Below, in pieces: positions 1-9,562 of a stretch of 62,719 nt of DNA. The notes beneath the pieces are model-generated. The model had not been told where the DNA came from, did not search any database, and saw only the letters and a list, made by a program, of their open reading frames with translations. This stretch comes from Pseudomonas folii (GTDB lineage: Bacteria; Pseudomonadota; Gammaproteobacteria; Pseudomonadales; Pseudomonadaceae). The first letter of the stretch is position 1; each line of letters begins with the position of its first letter. Location: assembly GCF_014357575.1 (NCBI RefSeq), contig NZ_JACONW010000014.1:1-62719 (forward strand), read 5' to 3'. The position numbers and the translations under genes are program-made.

Positions 1-59
1 GCGAGGCGGTGTGCCAGAACGACCGCGTCAGCCCCTCTCGCCAACAAGTTGGCTCCTAC
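1..59. repeat. REP-type palindromic repeat, left part cut by window edge
   Basis: Right part of a palindromic intergenic repeat ending CTCGCCAACAAGTTGGCTCCTAC. The same sequence recurs 196 bases further on (from 197), including about 30 bases after the palindrome, so the two form a direct repeat. Family assignment is by eye. Confidence 0.75.
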
Positions 60-87
60 CGGGATCTCGATTGCAGCAGTTCAATTG

Positions 88-177
88 CAGGGGCATGCGG
101 ATGTTATTGACGAGTTAAAGCGCTGGCTTGAGGAAGGTGCAGCGATTTACATCTGCGGCAGCCTTGATCGAGCTTCC
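88..177 (+). pseudogene. Relic of the C-terminus of a CysJ-like flavoprotein reductase
   Basis: Between two direct-repeat copies, the plus strand reads HADVIDELKRWLEEGAAIYI followed by CGSLDRASG. This resembles the C-terminal NADPH-binding end of sulfite-reductase-type flavoproteins (including PepSY/flavodoxin oxidoreductases), where a helix is followed by GAAIYVCGSL and a G-M-A motif. There is no upstream coding region, and the frame runs into REP sequence on both sides. I read it as a leftover of a lost gene. It is only about 30 codons, so chance similarity cannot be excluded, though the match to the family signature is specific. Confidence 0.5.
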
Positions 178-178
178 G

Positions 179-255
179 GTAGGAGCGAACTTGTTCGCGA
201 GGCGGTGTGCCAGAACCACCGCGTCAGCCCCTCTCGCCAACAAGTTGGCTCCTAC
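179..255. repeat. REP-type palindrome
   Basis: Inverted arms GTAGGAGCGAACTTGTTCGC and CCAACAAGTTGGCTCCTAC. Second copy of the repeat at the window start. Confidence 0.8.
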
Positions 256-282
256 CCGGATCTCGATTGCAGCAGTTCAACT

Positions 283-369
283 GTAGGAGCATTCGGAGGT
301 TACGACGGGCGCGATCGCGGTGTGTCAGACATACCGCCATCGCTGGCCTCGTAACCTCGGTGAGCTCCT
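283..369. repeat. REP-type palindrome downstream of dppF
   Basis: Arms GTAGGAGC...GAGGTTACGA and TCGTAACCTCGGTGAGCTCCT flank a CGCGATCGCGG-containing centre. It lies just after the dppF stop codon and may act as the 3' boundary of the dpp transcript. Confidence 0.75.
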
Positions 370-381
370 GCAAAAGCCGGT

Positions 382-1356
382 TTAAGCCGCCACAAACTGC
401 TCCGCGTAATGGCAGGCAACCTGACGGTTGTCGACCAGACGCAGGGCCGGTTCTTCAGTGGAGCAGCGCTCGGTCGCGTACGGGCAACGCTTGTGGAAGG
501 CGCAGCCGCTTGGCGGATCGAGGGGGTTAGGCAGTTCGCCGACGATCTTGATCTTGGGCTTCAGTGGGTCCGGATGAATCGTCGGGGTCGCCGACAACAA
601 TGCCTGAGTGTACGGGTGCAGCGGACGGTTATAGATCTCTTCCTTCGGACCCATTTCCGCCGGGCGCCCCAGATACATCACCAACACCGTGTCAGCAACG
701 TGACGCACCACCGACAGGTTGTGGGAAATGAACACGTATGCCGTGTTGAATTCCTGCTGCAGGTCCATGAACAGGTTCAGCACCTGTGCCTGAATCGAAA
801 CGTCCAGTGCGGAAGTCGGCTCGTCTGCCACCAGCACTTTCGGCTGCAGCATCATGGCGCGGGCCAGGGCGATACGCTGACGCTGACCACCGGAGAACAT
901 GTGCGGATAACGCTGATAATGCTCAGGACGCAACCCGACCTGAGCCATCATCGCCTGTACTTTTTCGCGACGTTCCTTGGCAGAAAGACTGGTATTGATC
1001 AGCAGGGGCTCACCGAGCTGATCACCAATTTTCTGCCGGGGATTGAGGGACGCGTACGGGCTTTGAAAAACCATCTGAACGTCTTTACGCAGCTGTTTGC
1101 GTTGTTCCTTGCTGGCACCGGTGACTTCCTGACCGGCGATTTTCAGCGAGCCGGATGACGGCTCCTCAATCAGGGTCAGTGCCCGAGCCAGGGTCGACTT
1201 GCCACAGCCGGACTCGCCAACCACTGCCAGGGTTTTACCGGCTTCAAGTTCGAACGAGACGCCATTAAGGGCGCGCACCAATGCGTGCCCCTTGAACAGA
1301 CCACGGGATACTTCGTAGTGACGGGTAAGGTCGCGGGCGGTAAGAACGACGCTCAT
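382..1356 (-). CDS. dppF: Dipeptide ABC transporter ATP-binding protein DppF
   Basis: Cytoplasmic ATPase that, with DppD, powers import of di- and tripeptides through DppBC. 324 aa. Walker A GESGCGKST at about residues 47-55, signature FSGGQRQR, Walker B VLVADEPTSALD, then the oligopeptide-transporter C-terminal extension (LHPYTQALL) ending in a Cys-containing GCAFHKRCPYATERC segment. The start chosen is the ATG that shares one base with the dppD stop (TAATG), preceded by GGAGGTGG. A longer frame upstream would run inside dppD. Last gene of the dpp operon. Confidence 0.95.
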   Translation of the reverse strand: MSVVLTARDLTRHYEVSRGLFKGHALVRALNGVSFELEAGKTLAVVGESGCGKSTLARALTLIEEPSSGSLKIAGQEVTGASKEQRKQLRKDVQMVFQSPYASLNPRQKIGDQLGEPLLINTSLSAKERREKVQAMMAQVGLRPEHYQRYPHMFSGGQRQRIALARAMMLQPKVLVADEPTSALDVSIQAQVLNLFMDLQQEFNTAYVFISHNLSVVRHVADTVLVMYLGRPAEMGPKEEIYNRPLHPYTQALLSATPTIHPDPLKPKIKIVGELPNPLDPPSGCAFHKRCPYATERCSTEEPALRLVDNRQVACHYAEQFVAA

Positions 1357-2324
1357 TACGCCACCTCCTGATTCAACGGATAGAAGCAACGCGCCAGGCT
1401 ATGGGCTTTTGGATCAAGGCCAGGGCGCTGGGTGCGGCAGTTGTCCTGCACGTAAGGGCAGCGTGGCGAAAGCAGACAGCCTTGCGGACGGTCGTAACGG
1501 CCTGGAACCATGCCCGGCAATGTCGCCAGACGCTCGGCACCCATGCTGTGTTCCGGAATTGCGGCCAACAATGCTTCGCTGTACGGGTGCGCAGGCACGT
1601 CGAACAAGCCGGGCACCTGACCTACTTCCACGGCCTGGCCTGCGTACATCACACAGACGCGTTGAGCCGTTTCAGCAACAACGGCCAAGTCGTGCGTGAT
1701 CAGCACCAGTGCCATGTCCTGCTCTTTTTGCAGGCTCAGCAGCAGGTCCATGATCTGCGCCTGAATGGTCACGTCCAGCGCAGTGGTCGGTTCGTCCGCG
1801 ATCAGCAGCTTGGGTTCGCCAGCAATGGCCATGGCAATCGCCACACGCTGACTCATGCCGCCCGACAATTGGTGCGGATAGGCATTGAGACGCGAGGCCG
1901 CTCCCGGAATTTCAACTTTCTGCAGCAATTCAAGGGCACGTTGACGCGCCGCTTTGCCGGACAGGTTCAAGTGTTGACGCAGAACCTCTTCGATCTGAAA
2001 GCCAACGGTGTAACTTGGGTTGAGCGCGGTCATCGGGTCCTGGAAGACCATCGCCATGTCTTTACCGATGATTTTGCGACGTTGACGCGAGCTGAGCTTG
2101 AGCAGCTCGTTACCGTCAAAGTTCAGCGAGTCGGCGGTGATGACGCCTGGGTGATCGATCAGGCCCATCAGCGCCATCATGGTCACGGATTTACCCGAAC
2201 CCGATTCGCCGACGATGGCCATGACTTCGCCTTTCTCGACGCTCAACGACAGGCCATCGACAACAGGCACAGCGCTGGTATCGCCGAAGCGGACGCTGAG
2301 ATTCTTGATTTCTAACAGTGACAT
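1356..2324 (-). CDS. dppD: Dipeptide ABC transporter ATP-binding protein DppD
   Basis: Second ATPase of the peptide importer, 322 aa. Walker [10 protein letters not shown] at about residues 39-47, signature LSGGMSQR, Walker [13 protein letters not shown], and a C-terminal peptide-transporter domain with [15 protein letters not shown] and [15 protein letters not shown]. In DppD/OppD homologues the Cys-rich tail can hold an iron-sulfur cluster; here only the Cys residues are seen. The start at MSLLEIKNL has GAGGAGATTCGC in front; an in-frame Met 15 codons upstream lies inside dppC and is unlikely. Ten bases separate it from dppC and one base overlaps dppF, so translation is probably coupled. 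Confidence 0.94.
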   Translation of the reverse strand: MSLLEIKNLSVRFGDTSAVPVVDGLSLSVEKGEVMAIVGESGSGKSVTMMALMGLIDHPGVITADSLNFDGNELLKLSSRQRRKIIGKDMAMVFQDPMTALNPSYTVGFQIEEVLRQHLNLSGKAARQRALELLQKVEIPGAASRLNAYPHQLSGGMSQRVAIAMAIAGEPKLLIADEPTTALDVTIQAQIMDLLLSLQKEQDMALVLITHDLAVVAETAQRVCVMYAGQAVEVGQVPGLFDVPAHPYSEALLAAIPEHSMGAERLATLPGMVPGRYDRPQGCLLSPRCPYVQDNCRTQRPGLDPKAHSLARCFYPLNQEVA

Positions 2325-2334
2325 GCGAATCTCC

Positions 2335-3246
2335 TCAGGCGGCATTTTTGAGTTTCGGGTCCAGCGCATCGCGCAGCCCGTCGCCCATCAGGTTGATTGC
2401 CAGCACGCTGAGCAAAATAGTCAGACCCGGCAGGCTCACTACCCACCAGGCGCGTTCGATGTAGTCCCGAGCCGAAGCGAGCATGGTGCCCCACTCAGGT
2501 GTTGGCGGTTGTACGCCCAGACCAAGGAAGCCCAGCGCCGCAGCATCAAGGATTGCCGAGGAGAAACTCAGGGTGGCCTGAACGATCAGCGGTGCCATGC
2601 AGTTAGGCAGCACGGTGATGAACATCAGGCGCGGCAGGGTAGCGCCCGCCAGACGGGCAGCCGTCACGTAATCACGGTTCAGTTCGCCCATGACCGCAGC
2701 GCGGGTCAGACGAACATACGCAGGCAGCGAAACGACGGCGATAGCAATCACGGTGTTGATCAGGCCAGGGCCGAGGATTGCGACGATGGCCACTGCCAGC
2801 AGCAGCGAAGGCAGCGCAAGCATGATGTCCATCAGGCGCATGATCGATGGACCGAGAATACGCGGGAAGAACCCGGCGATCAGGCCCAGGAGGATGCCCG
2901 GAATCAGAGACATGACCACCGACGACAGACCGATCATCAGCGACAGACGCGAGCCTTCGATCAGGCGCGAGAGCAGGTCACGGCCCAGTTCGTCGGTGCC
3001 CAGCAGGAATTGCCATTGACCGCCTTCAAGCCAGACCGGCGGGGTGAGCAGGAAATCACGGTACTGCTCGCTCGGGTCATGCGGCGCGACCCAAGGGGCG
3101 AACAGCGCGCAGAACACGATCAGGGTCATGAACATCAGGCCGGCAACTGCACCTTTGTTTTTCGCAAAGGCTTGCCAGAATTCTTTGTACGGCGAGGGGT
3201 AAAGCAGGCTTTGATCGACTGCTACCGAAGGAGTAGGTGTGCTCAT
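2335..3246 (-). CDS. dppC: Dipeptide ABC transporter permease DppC
   Basis: Inner-membrane permease, 303 aa. An N-terminal soluble segment leads into TM1 ([20 protein letters not shown]), followed by the binding-protein-dependent permease domain with the EAA-type loop ([22 protein letters not shown]) and further hydrophobic helices. It pairs with DppB to form the pore. The ATG at 3246 is preferred over an upstream in-frame TTG at 3252. It lies 11 bases from dppB. Confidence 0.94.
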   Translation of the reverse strand: MSTPTPSVAVDQSLLYPSPYKEFWQAFAKNKGAVAGLMFMTLIVFCALFAPWVAPHDPSEQYRDFLLTPPVWLEGGQWQFLLGTDELGRDLLSRLIEGSRLSLMIGLSSVVMSLIPGILLGLIAGFFPRILGPSIMRLMDIMLALPSLLLAVAIVAILGPGLINTVIAIAVVSLPAYVRLTRAAVMGELNRDYVTAARLAGATLPRLMFITVLPNCMAPLIVQATLSFSSAILDAAALGFLGLGVQPPTPEWGTMLASARDYIERAWWVVSLPGLTILLSVLAINLMGDGLRDALDPKLKNAA

Positions 3247-3257
3247 AGTCAAGGATC

Positions 3258-4268
3258 TCAGCGCTGGTGACGGATGCGTGGGTTGGCAAAGCCGTAGAGG
3301 ATATCCACCACGAAGTTGACCAGGATCACCAGGCAGGCGATCAGCAGAATGCCGTTTTGCACCACCGGGTAGTCACGCGCACCGATGGCTTCGATCAGCC
3401 ACTTGCCGATGCCCGGCCAGGAGAAGATCGTTTCGGTCAGTACCGCACCGGCCAACAGCGTGCCGACTTGCAGGCCGAACACGGTCAATACCGGGATCAG
3501 CGCGTTACGCAGGCCATGAACGAACACCACGCGGGCAGGCGACAGGCCTTTGGCGCGAGCGGTCCGCACGTAGTCTTCACGCAGCACTTCCAGCATCGAC
3601 GAACGGGTCATCCGCGCGATCACTGCCAGCGGAATAGTGCCGAGCACGATCGCAGGCAGAATCAGGTGATGCAGTGCATCGAGGAAAGCGCCTTCTTCAT
3701 CGCTGAGCAACGTATCGATCAGCATGAAGCCGGTTTTTGGCGGAATGTCATACAGCAGGTCGATTCGTCCGGAGACGGGTGTCCAGCCCAGGGTTACCGA
3801 GAAGAACATGATCAGAATCAGGCCCCACCAGAAGATCGGCATCGAATAGCCCGCCAAGGAGATGCCCATCACCCCGTGATCGAATAACGAGCCCCGTTTG
3901 AGCGCCGCGATGACGCCGGCCAGCAGCCCGAGAATGCCCGCAAAAATCAGTGCTGCAATCGACAGCTCCAGAGTGGCAGGAAACAGTGCGGTGAATTCGG
4001 TCCACACACTGGTCCGCGTGCGCAACGATTCGCCGAGGTCGCCTTGAGCGAGTTTGCCGACGTAATCGAGGTATTGCGCATACAACGGTTTGTTCAGGCC
4101 CAGACGTTCCATGGCCTGAGCGTGCATTTCCGGATCAACCCGGCGTTCACCCATCATGACTTCGACCGGATCGCCCGGAATCAGGCGGATCAGGGCAAAG
4201 GTCAGCAAAGTGATGCCGAAAAACGTGGGTATTAACAACCCCACTCGGCGGGCGATAAAACTAAACAT
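3258..4268 (-). CDS. dppB: Dipeptide ABC transporter permease DppB
   Basis: Inner-membrane permease, 336 aa, the usual length for DppB. N-terminal TM (RRVGLLIPTFFGITLLTFAL) then the family signature RLIPGDPVEVMMGERRVDPE. The EAA loop reads TRSSMLEVLREDYVRTARAKG. It follows the fourth binding-protein gene after a 74-base gap that holds a stem-loop, the usual place for uneven expression of binding protein versus permease. Confidence 0.95.
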   Translation of the reverse strand: MFSFIARRVGLLIPTFFGITLLTFALIRLIPGDPVEVMMGERRVDPEMHAQAMERLGLNKPLYAQYLDYVGKLAQGDLGESLRTRTSVWTEFTALFPATLELSIAALIFAGILGLLAGVIAALKRGSLFDHGVMGISLAGYSMPIFWWGLILIMFFSVTLGWTPVSGRIDLLYDIPPKTGFMLIDTLLSDEEGAFLDALHHLILPAIVLGTIPLAVIARMTRSSMLEVLREDYVRTARAKGLSPARVVFVHGLRNALIPVLTVFGLQVGTLLAGAVLTETIFSWPGIGKWLIEAIGARDYPVVQNGILLIACLVILVNFVVDILYGFANPRIRHQR

Positions 4269-4306
4269 CGTGTGGTGTTCCTCATCGGCCGGTTAGGCGT
4301 GCTCCA

Positions 4307-4330
4307 GCGGATCTCGGGTAGTGAGTCCGC
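4307..4330 (-). terminator. Stem-loop between dppA (fourth copy) and dppB
   Basis: On the minus strand GCGGACTC...GAGATCCGC forms an imperfect hairpin without a U-tract. It may be a partial terminator or an mRNA-stability element that sets the binding protein to permease ratio. Function is inferred from position only. Confidence 0.4.
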
Positions 4331-4342
4331 CGGATTATTTTT

Positions 4343-5938
4343 CTACTTCACCCTGGTAGTGGCGAAGTTGTTATTAGTCAGCGGGCTAATTTGATAGCCT
4401 TCGACGTTGCTACGCATTGCAGTAAACAGTTTTGGATAAGCAAGGCTCAGCCAAGGCACGTCTTTGGCAAATATTTGCTGAGCTTGTTCGTAAAGTGCAG
4501 TCCGTTCAGCCGGATCGGTCTTTTCCCGGGCCTTGGAGATTGCCTCTTCAAACGCCTTGTTACACCAGCGGGCGTAATTTTCACCATTCTTCGCGGCTTC
4601 GCAACTCAGGTTCGGTGTCAGGAAGTTATCCGGGTCGCCATTGTCGCCAGCCCAGCCTGCAAACACCATGTCGTGCTCACCGGCCTTGGCCCGTTTAAGC
4701 ATCTCGCCCCATTCCATGACGCGCAGATTCAACTTCAGACCGATTTTGGCCAGGTCCGCTTGCAGCATTTGCGCACCCAGCGCCGGGTTCGGGTTAGTCA
4801 CTGCACCGCCGTTACGCAGGAACAGGCTGAACTCCTGGCCTTCCGGTACGCCGGCTTCTTTAAGCAGTGCGCGGGCTTTTTCCTGATCGTGTGCGGGGTT
4901 CTTGATGTCGTGAGCATAGCCGAGCAGCGTTGGCGGATACGGGTTTACCCCTTCAGTCGCCTTGCCTTCGCCGAACAGCGCTTTTATGTAAGCCTTTTTG
5001 TCGAACGCCAGGTTGATCGCTTCCCGCACACGCACATCGCTCAAATACTTGTGCGAAGTGTTGATGGCGATGTAGCTGGTCATCATGGCTTCCATCTCAT
5101 CGATCTTGAGCTTGGGGTCTGCCTTGATGGTTGCGATGTCGTCCGGTTTTGGATAAAGCGCGACCTGACATTCGTTGGCCTTGAGCTTTTGCAGGCGCAC
5201 ATTGCTGTCCAGCGTGATCGCAAAAATCAATGTTTCGCTGGGCACTGCACCCTTCCAGTAATCCGGGTTGGCTTTATAGCGAACTTGGGCATCCTTGGCA
5301 TAGCGAGTCAGGATGAACGGGCCTGTTCCGATGGGCTTACTGTTCAGTTCGCCGGTTTTGCCTGCCTTGAGCAGTTGATCTGCGTACTCGGCGGAGTAGA
5401 TCGACGTGAACGGCATGGCCAGGTCACGCAGGAACGGTGACTCGGGACGTGTCAGAGTGAACTTGACGGTGTGGTCGTCGACTTTTTCGACGCTTTTAAG
5501 CAGGTCATTGAAGCCCATGCTTTCGAAATACGGGTAGCCGGTCAGAGACTTGTCGTGCCATGGGTGCTTCGGGTCCAGCTGACGCTGAAAGCTCCAAAGG
5601 ACGTCGTCGGCGTTCATCTCGCGGCTTGGTTTGAAGTAATCGGTGGTCTGGAACTTGACGCCTTTACGCAGGTGGAAGGTATACGTCAGGCCGTCGTCGC
5701 TGACGTCCCAGCTTTCAGCCAGGTTGGGTTCAGTTTCGGTGGTGCCCGGTTTGAATCCGACCAGTTTGTCGAGGAAGGTTTCGGCCGTGGCATCAGCCGT
5801 GACAGCGGTGGTGTATTGAACGATATCGAAGCCTTCAGGGCTGGCTTCGGTGCAAACCACCAAGGGCTTGGCGGAGACGCTCAGCGCCGCGCTGAACAGA
5901 GCCAGGGCGATCGAGTTGCGTAGCGATAACAGTTTCAA
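4343..5938 (-). CDS. dppA: Periplasmic dipeptide-binding protein, DppA family (copy next to dppB)
   Basis: Extracytoplasmic family 5 solute-binding protein, 531 aa, that captures peptides for DppBCDF. The signal peptide ends about SVSAKP. Mature features of the family include [10 protein letters not shown], the [20 protein letters not shown] block and [12 protein letters not shown]. The start codon is TTG (TTGAAACTG), supported by GGAGGG seven bases upstream; no better ATG exists. Its position equals dppA4 of the P. aeruginosa locus. It diverges more from the three other copies than they do from each other (for example [14 protein letters not shown] against LVFCSEGSPAGFD), suggesting a different ligand range. 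Confidence 0.92.
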   Translation of the reverse strand: MKLLSLRNSIALALFSAALSVSAKPLVVCTEASPEGFDIVQYTTAVTADATAETFLDKLVGFKPGTTETEPNLAESWDVSDDGLTYTFHLRKGVKFQTTDYFKPSREMNADDVLWSFQRQLDPKHPWHDKSLTGYPYFESMGFNDLLKSVEKVDDHTVKFTLTRPESPFLRDLAMPFTSIYSAEYADQLLKAGKTGELNSKPIGTGPFILTRYAKDAQVRYKANPDYWKGAVPSETLIFAITLDSNVRLQKLKANECQVALYPKPDDIATIKADPKLKIDEMEAMMTSYIAINTSHKYLSDVRVREAINLAFDKKAYIKALFGEGKATEGVNPYPPTLLGYAHDIKNPAHDQEKARALLKEAGVPEGQEFSLFLRNGGAVTNPNPALGAQMLQADLAKIGLKLNLRVMEWGEMLKRAKAGEHDMVFAGWAGDNGDPDNFLTPNLSCEAAKNGENYARWCNKAFEEAISKAREKTDPAERTALYEQAQQIFAKDVPWLSLAYPKLFTAMRSNVEGYQISPLTNNNFATTRVK

Positions 5939-5969
5939 TGTGAACCCTCCGTTGATGTAACGCCTGTGC

Positions 5970-6010
5970 GACCGATCCGGCGCGGTGTTGGCCCCCGCGC
6001 CGGATCGGTC
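5970..6010 (-). terminator. Strong hairpin between opdP and dppA
   Basis: A perfect 16-base stem (GACCGATCCGGCGCGG with its complement) and a 9-base loop, 10 bases after the opdP stop. No long U-run follows. Probably a partial terminator or processing/stability structure separating porin and transporter expression. Confidence 0.6.
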
Positions 6011-6020
6011 ATGGTGCGAG

Positions 6021-7430
6021 TTACAGGATGTTGAATGGAATGGTGGTTACCAGACGGAACTCGTTGATGCTGCCATCAGCCTGATTTTCGCTGGCGCGGT
6101 GTGTGGTGTAGGTCGCGCGGATCGCGGTGGCCTTGAGAGGGCCGGACTGTACAGCGTATGAAGTGCCGATGCCGTACTCGTAGTGGGTTTCGCCGTCCAT
6201 AGTCCGAACGCCAGTCGCTGCGCCGGTGACTTCGTCGATACCACCGTATGCACCGCCTTTGTAGTGAGTACCGTCGATACCCCAACCGCGGGCCTGGTAG
6301 ATGTTGAATTTCAGGCCGGGCACGCCGTATTCGGCCATGTTCAGTACATAAGCAACCTGCAGTGACTTCTCGTTCGGGCCGTTGAAGTCCGAGAGCAGGG
6401 AGTTGGCCAGGAAGATGGCGTTGGTGTCGTGGGCGTAATCGAAGTATTCGTTACCAGCGACTTCCTGATAGGCAACGCTCAGGCTGTGGGCCTTATGCGT
6501 ACCGGTGAAGGAAAGGCTGTAGGTATCGTTGTCGATCGGACCCAGTTTGCGCTGGCCCGAATCTTTGGTTTTGTAGTAGTTCAGGTTTGTGCTCAGGCCC
6601 ACTACGTCGGTGTCACCCATTTCGTGAGTGAAGGCAAAGTAGTACTGGTGCCAGAAGTCTTCGAGGTTGGAGGCGTAGAAGCTGGTGGTCAGGCTTTCGA
6701 ACGGCTTGTAGTCGGCACCGAACATATCGAGACGATCAGCGGTCTGGCTGCGATCACCGTACTCAGAGCGGAACTTGTCCAGGCTTTGCTCCATACGTGG
6801 CGACACACGGTCGAAGCTACCGCCCTGGAAAGACAGGTTGTTGAGCTCGTCGCTCTGCACGGCAACACCCTGGAAGCTGGAGGGCAGTGCACGGTTGCCG
6901 ATGAAGGCAATAACCGGGGTGTTCACCGACTGGCGACCCATGGTCAGGGTGGTGTTGGAGACACGCGCCTTGACGTTGCCCAGGCCCATTTTGCTCCACT
7001 GGCCTACTGCGTCGCCGTCACTGTCTGCCAAGGTGCGGTTGGATTTGCCAGCGAAGTCATCGGTATCACGGTCCAGCGCAATGGCGTTATACAGCGCCAG
7101 TTCGGTGGAGAAGCCTACAACGCCTTGGGTGAAGCCCGAGGTGTAGTTGATGATGGTGCCTTGTTGCCAGTTGATGCGACGCGAGGTGGATTTCTCTACG
7201 CCGTCATCGTTGTAGCCGAAAGTACCACCGCGGCGCAGCAACTCGTTGGCATACCAGTTACGAGTCGTACCGGTCAGATGTGAATCTTCAATGAAGCCAG
7301 CGGCCTCACCCTGTGCGCTTTTGGAACTCAGCTGGGTTGGCACGAATGCCTGGCTGACAGGTTCTGCCTGTGCCATTGCGCTCAGAGAAGCAATGGAAAA
7401 AGCGACTGCTGCGGTACTGACTTTTCTCAC
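6021..7430 (-). CDS. opdP: OprD-family outer membrane porin, OpdP-like
   Basis: Substrate-specific 18-strand outer-membrane channel, 469 aa. The cleavable signal peptide ends SLSAMAQA, followed by [20 protein letters not shown] near the N-terminus, as in OprD proteins, and a C-terminal phenylalanine-containing beta strand ([11 protein letters not shown]). The start is the GTG at 7430 behind AAGGGAGC; the longer frame adds 35 non-signal residues. Lying inside a dipeptide importer locus, it is the expected entry pore for peptides (OpdP in P. aeruginosa takes glycine-glutamate-type dipeptides and lets in carbapenems). Substrate here is inferred. Confidence 0.9.
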   Translation of the reverse strand: MRKVSTAAVAFSIASLSAMAQAEPVSQAFVPTQLSSKSAQGEAAGFIEDSHLTGTTRNWYANELLRRGGTFGYNDDGVEKSTSRRINWQQGTIINYTSGFTQGVVGFSTELALYNAIALDRDTDDFAGKSNRTLADSDGDAVGQWSKMGLGNVKARVSNTTLTMGRQSVNTPVIAFIGNRALPSSFQGVAVQSDELNNLSFQGGSFDRVSPRMEQSLDKFRSEYGDRSQTADRLDMFGADYKPFESLTTSFYASNLEDFWHQYYFAFTHEMGDTDVVGLSTNLNYYKTKDSGQRKLGPIDNDTYSLSFTGTHKAHSLSVAYQEVAGNEYFDYAHDTNAIFLANSLLSDFNGPNEKSLQVAYVLNMAEYGVPGLKFNIYQARGWGIDGTHYKGGAYGGIDEVTGAATGVRTMDGETHYEYGIGTSYAVQSGPLKATAIRATYTTHRASENQADGSINEFRLVTTIPFNIL

Positions 7431-7604
7431 GATTGAAGCTCCCTTTACTACTTTATAGTTGCCAGTTTTTTGGGTCTGGCTCTGGTGGTGTGGGGCTTTT
7501 TTTGCCCCGTTCTTTTTTGATACATCTGCTAACAAAACGAATTTCTGGAACGGTGAAACTCGCCGCCCTGGTCAGGGGCAGCGAACATCTGTTGGTGAGT
7601 TGAG

Positions 7605-9203
7605 TTACTCGGCGACGCTGACGCCGGTGAACGTGTTACGCCCGAACGGGCTGACTTTGAAACCCTGCACTTCTTTACGCAGCGGCTGGTTAACCGTGGA
7701 GTGTGCGATTGGCGTGATAGGTACTTGCTGTTTCAGGTACTGCTGGGCCTGTTTGTAGAGGTCGGTGCGCTGGGCGCGGTCGGAAGTGGCAACCGCGGCC
7801 TTGACCAGTGCGTCGTATCTTTCGTCACACCACATCGAATAGTTGTTACCGCCAATGGCCGCACAGCTGTACAGCGTGCCCAACCAGTTGTCCGGGTCAC
7901 CGTTGTCACCCGTCCAGCCGATCAGCGAAATATCGTGCTCGCCGTTCTTGGTGCGCTTGAGGTATTCGCCCCACTCGTAGCTGACGATCTTGACCTTGAT
8001 GCCCACCTTGGCCCAGTCAGACTGCAGCATTTCAGCCATCAGCTTGGCGTTGGGGTTGTAGGGACGTTGAACCGGCATGGCCCACAGGGTCAGCTCTGTA
8101 CCTTCTTTAATGCCCGCTGCGCGCAGCATCTCTTTGGCTTTTTCCGGGTTGTACGGCGTGTCCTTGATGGTGTCGTCGTAAGACCATTGAGTCGGCGGCA
8201 TGGCATTGACGGCCAGTTGACCGGCGCCCTGATACACGGCGTTGATAATGGCTTGCTTGTTGACGGCCATGTCCAGCGCCTGACGCACTTCCAGTTTGCC
8301 CAACGGCTCATGGCGTACGTTGTAAGAGATGTAGCCCAGGTTGAAGCCAGCCTGTTCGATTACCTTGAGGTCTTTGTCTTCCTTGAGTTTCTGGAGGTCG
8401 GCAGGGCGTGGGTTGAGCGAGACCTGGCACTCGTTGGCCTTGAGTTTCTGCATCCGTACCGACGCGTCGGTATTGATCGCAAAAATCAGGTTATCGATTT
8501 TCACGCGGCTCGGGTCCCAGAAGTCCTTGTTGCCCTTGTAACGAATTTGCGAGTCTTTCTGATAGCGCTGGAAAACAAAGGCGCCGGTGCCGATTGGCTT
8601 CTGGTTGATGTCGTGCAGGTTGCCGGATTTCATCAACTGGTCTGCGTATTCAGCGGACAGAATCGAGGCGAAGTTCATCGCGACGTTCTGGATGAACGCG
8701 GCATCCACTTTATTGAGGGTGAATACCACGGTCAGCGGATCGGTTTTTTCCACTGACTTGATGTTTTTATTCAAGCCCATGCCGTTGAAATACGGGAATT
8801 CGGTCGGGTAAGCGACACGAAACGGGTGATCCTGCTTGAGCATGCGGTTAAACGTGAACAGCACGTCATCGGCGTTGAATTCGCGCGTTGGCTTGAAGTA
8901 AGGCGTGGTGTGGAATTTAACGCCTTCGCGCAGATGGAACGTGTAGATCAGGCCGTCTTCGGAAACATCCCACTTGGTTGCAAGTGCCGGAATGACGGCG
9001 GTGCTGCCTTGTTCGAATTCGGTGAGGCGGTTGTAGATTGGTTCAGCGGCATCGTTGTCGGTGCCGGCTGTGTACTGGGCGATGTCGAAACCGGCCGGGC
9101 TTCCTTCCGAGCAAAACACCAGATTGCTGGCGGCCTGCGCCGCAGGCGTCAGGGTCAGCAAGCCAAGGCTGAACAACGACGACATGGCAATGGTTTTACG
9201 CAT
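7605..9203 (-). CDS. dppA: Periplasmic dipeptide-binding protein, DppA family
   Basis: 532-aa family 5 binding protein. Signal peptide MRKTIAMSSLF...AAQA then SNLVFCSEGSPAGFDIAQYT. Contains WDVSEDGLIYTFHLREGVKF, PIGTGAFVFQRY and [19 protein letters not shown] with AAGGATAAGGATC upstream. It sits immediately before opdP, matching dppA3 of P. aeruginosa. Closely related in sequence to the next two copies, so this array looks like tandem duplication with divergence. Confidence 0.92.
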   Translation of the reverse strand: MRKTIAMSSLFSLGLLTLTPAAQAASNLVFCSEGSPAGFDIAQYTAGTDNDAAEPIYNRLTEFEQGSTAVIPALATKWDVSEDGLIYTFHLREGVKFHTTPYFKPTREFNADDVLFTFNRMLKQDHPFRVAYPTEFPYFNGMGLNKNIKSVEKTDPLTVVFTLNKVDAAFIQNVAMNFASILSAEYADQLMKSGNLHDINQKPIGTGAFVFQRYQKDSQIRYKGNKDFWDPSRVKIDNLIFAINTDASVRMQKLKANECQVSLNPRPADLQKLKEDKDLKVIEQAGFNLGYISYNVRHEPLGKLEVRQALDMAVNKQAIINAVYQGAGQLAVNAMPPTQWSYDDTIKDTPYNPEKAKEMLRAAGIKEGTELTLWAMPVQRPYNPNAKLMAEMLQSDWAKVGIKVKIVSYEWGEYLKRTKNGEHDISLIGWTGDNGDPDNWLGTLYSCAAIGGNNYSMWCDERYDALVKAAVATSDRAQRTDLYKQAQQYLKQQVPITPIAHSTVNQPLRKEVQGFKVSPFGRNTFTGVSVAE

Positions 9204-9414
9204 GATGATCCTTATCCTTCAAGTGAGTAGTAAGTGCCCAACAATTGCCAGGCAAAGCATTGCCTGCAAACTGGAAGCCTTGGCGACCGCTCAGTAACAA
9301 AATGAAATAGCTTGGCCCGCGCCCACGAAGGTATGTCCGTCAGGCGGGACTGTATGTAGTACCGGATGCCTAAAAACGCGTAGGAAACTTCTGTATGTAA
9401 TTAGCGCAGTTTAT

Positions 9415-9486
9415 GTAGGAGCTGCCGAAGGCTGCGATAACGTCGTATCTGACGCACCGCAATTCGCAGCCTTCGGCAGCTCCTAC
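9415..9486. repeat. REP-type palindrome
   Basis: GTAGGAGCTGCCGAAGGCTG with the complementary arm ending CAGCTCCTAC, about 30 bases between. Member of the most frequent palindrome type in this window. Confidence 0.85.
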
Positions 9487-9524
9487 AAAATTTGTGCAAC
9501 TAACTTTATTTAACCGACGAATGG

Positions 9525-9557
9525 AAATAACTGCGCTGTGTTACAGCGCAGTTATTT
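9525..9557 (-). terminator. Terminator of dppA (third gene from the array start)
   Basis: AAATAACTGCGCTGT and its exact complement with a short loop, beginning 5 bases after the stop codon; a T-containing tail follows. It would stop transcripts between neighbouring dppA copies, so each may have its own promoter. Confidence 0.7.
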
Positions 9558-9562
9558 GATTC

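Larger units (their letters stand above)
9204..9562. other. 359-base gap between two dppA genes
   Basis: Holds one REP palindrome, the terminator of the upstream dppA, and about 200 bases before the next dppA start that presumably contain its promoter. I see no convincing -35/-10 pair or coding frame. Confidence 0.6.

Noticed and set aside
409..1158. Long plus-strand open frames opposite the dpp genes (also 1401-2315, 2179-3270, 7701-8756, 10178-11164, 12020-13108)
   Set aside because: They are exact antisense of well-supported dpp genes, with His/Gln/Arg-rich composition typical of reverse frames in high-GC DNA, and have no ribosome sites.
7491..7508. GGGGC...GCCCC hairpin upstream of opdP as a terminator
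   Set aside because: The stem is only five bases and no T-tract follows on the relevant strand.
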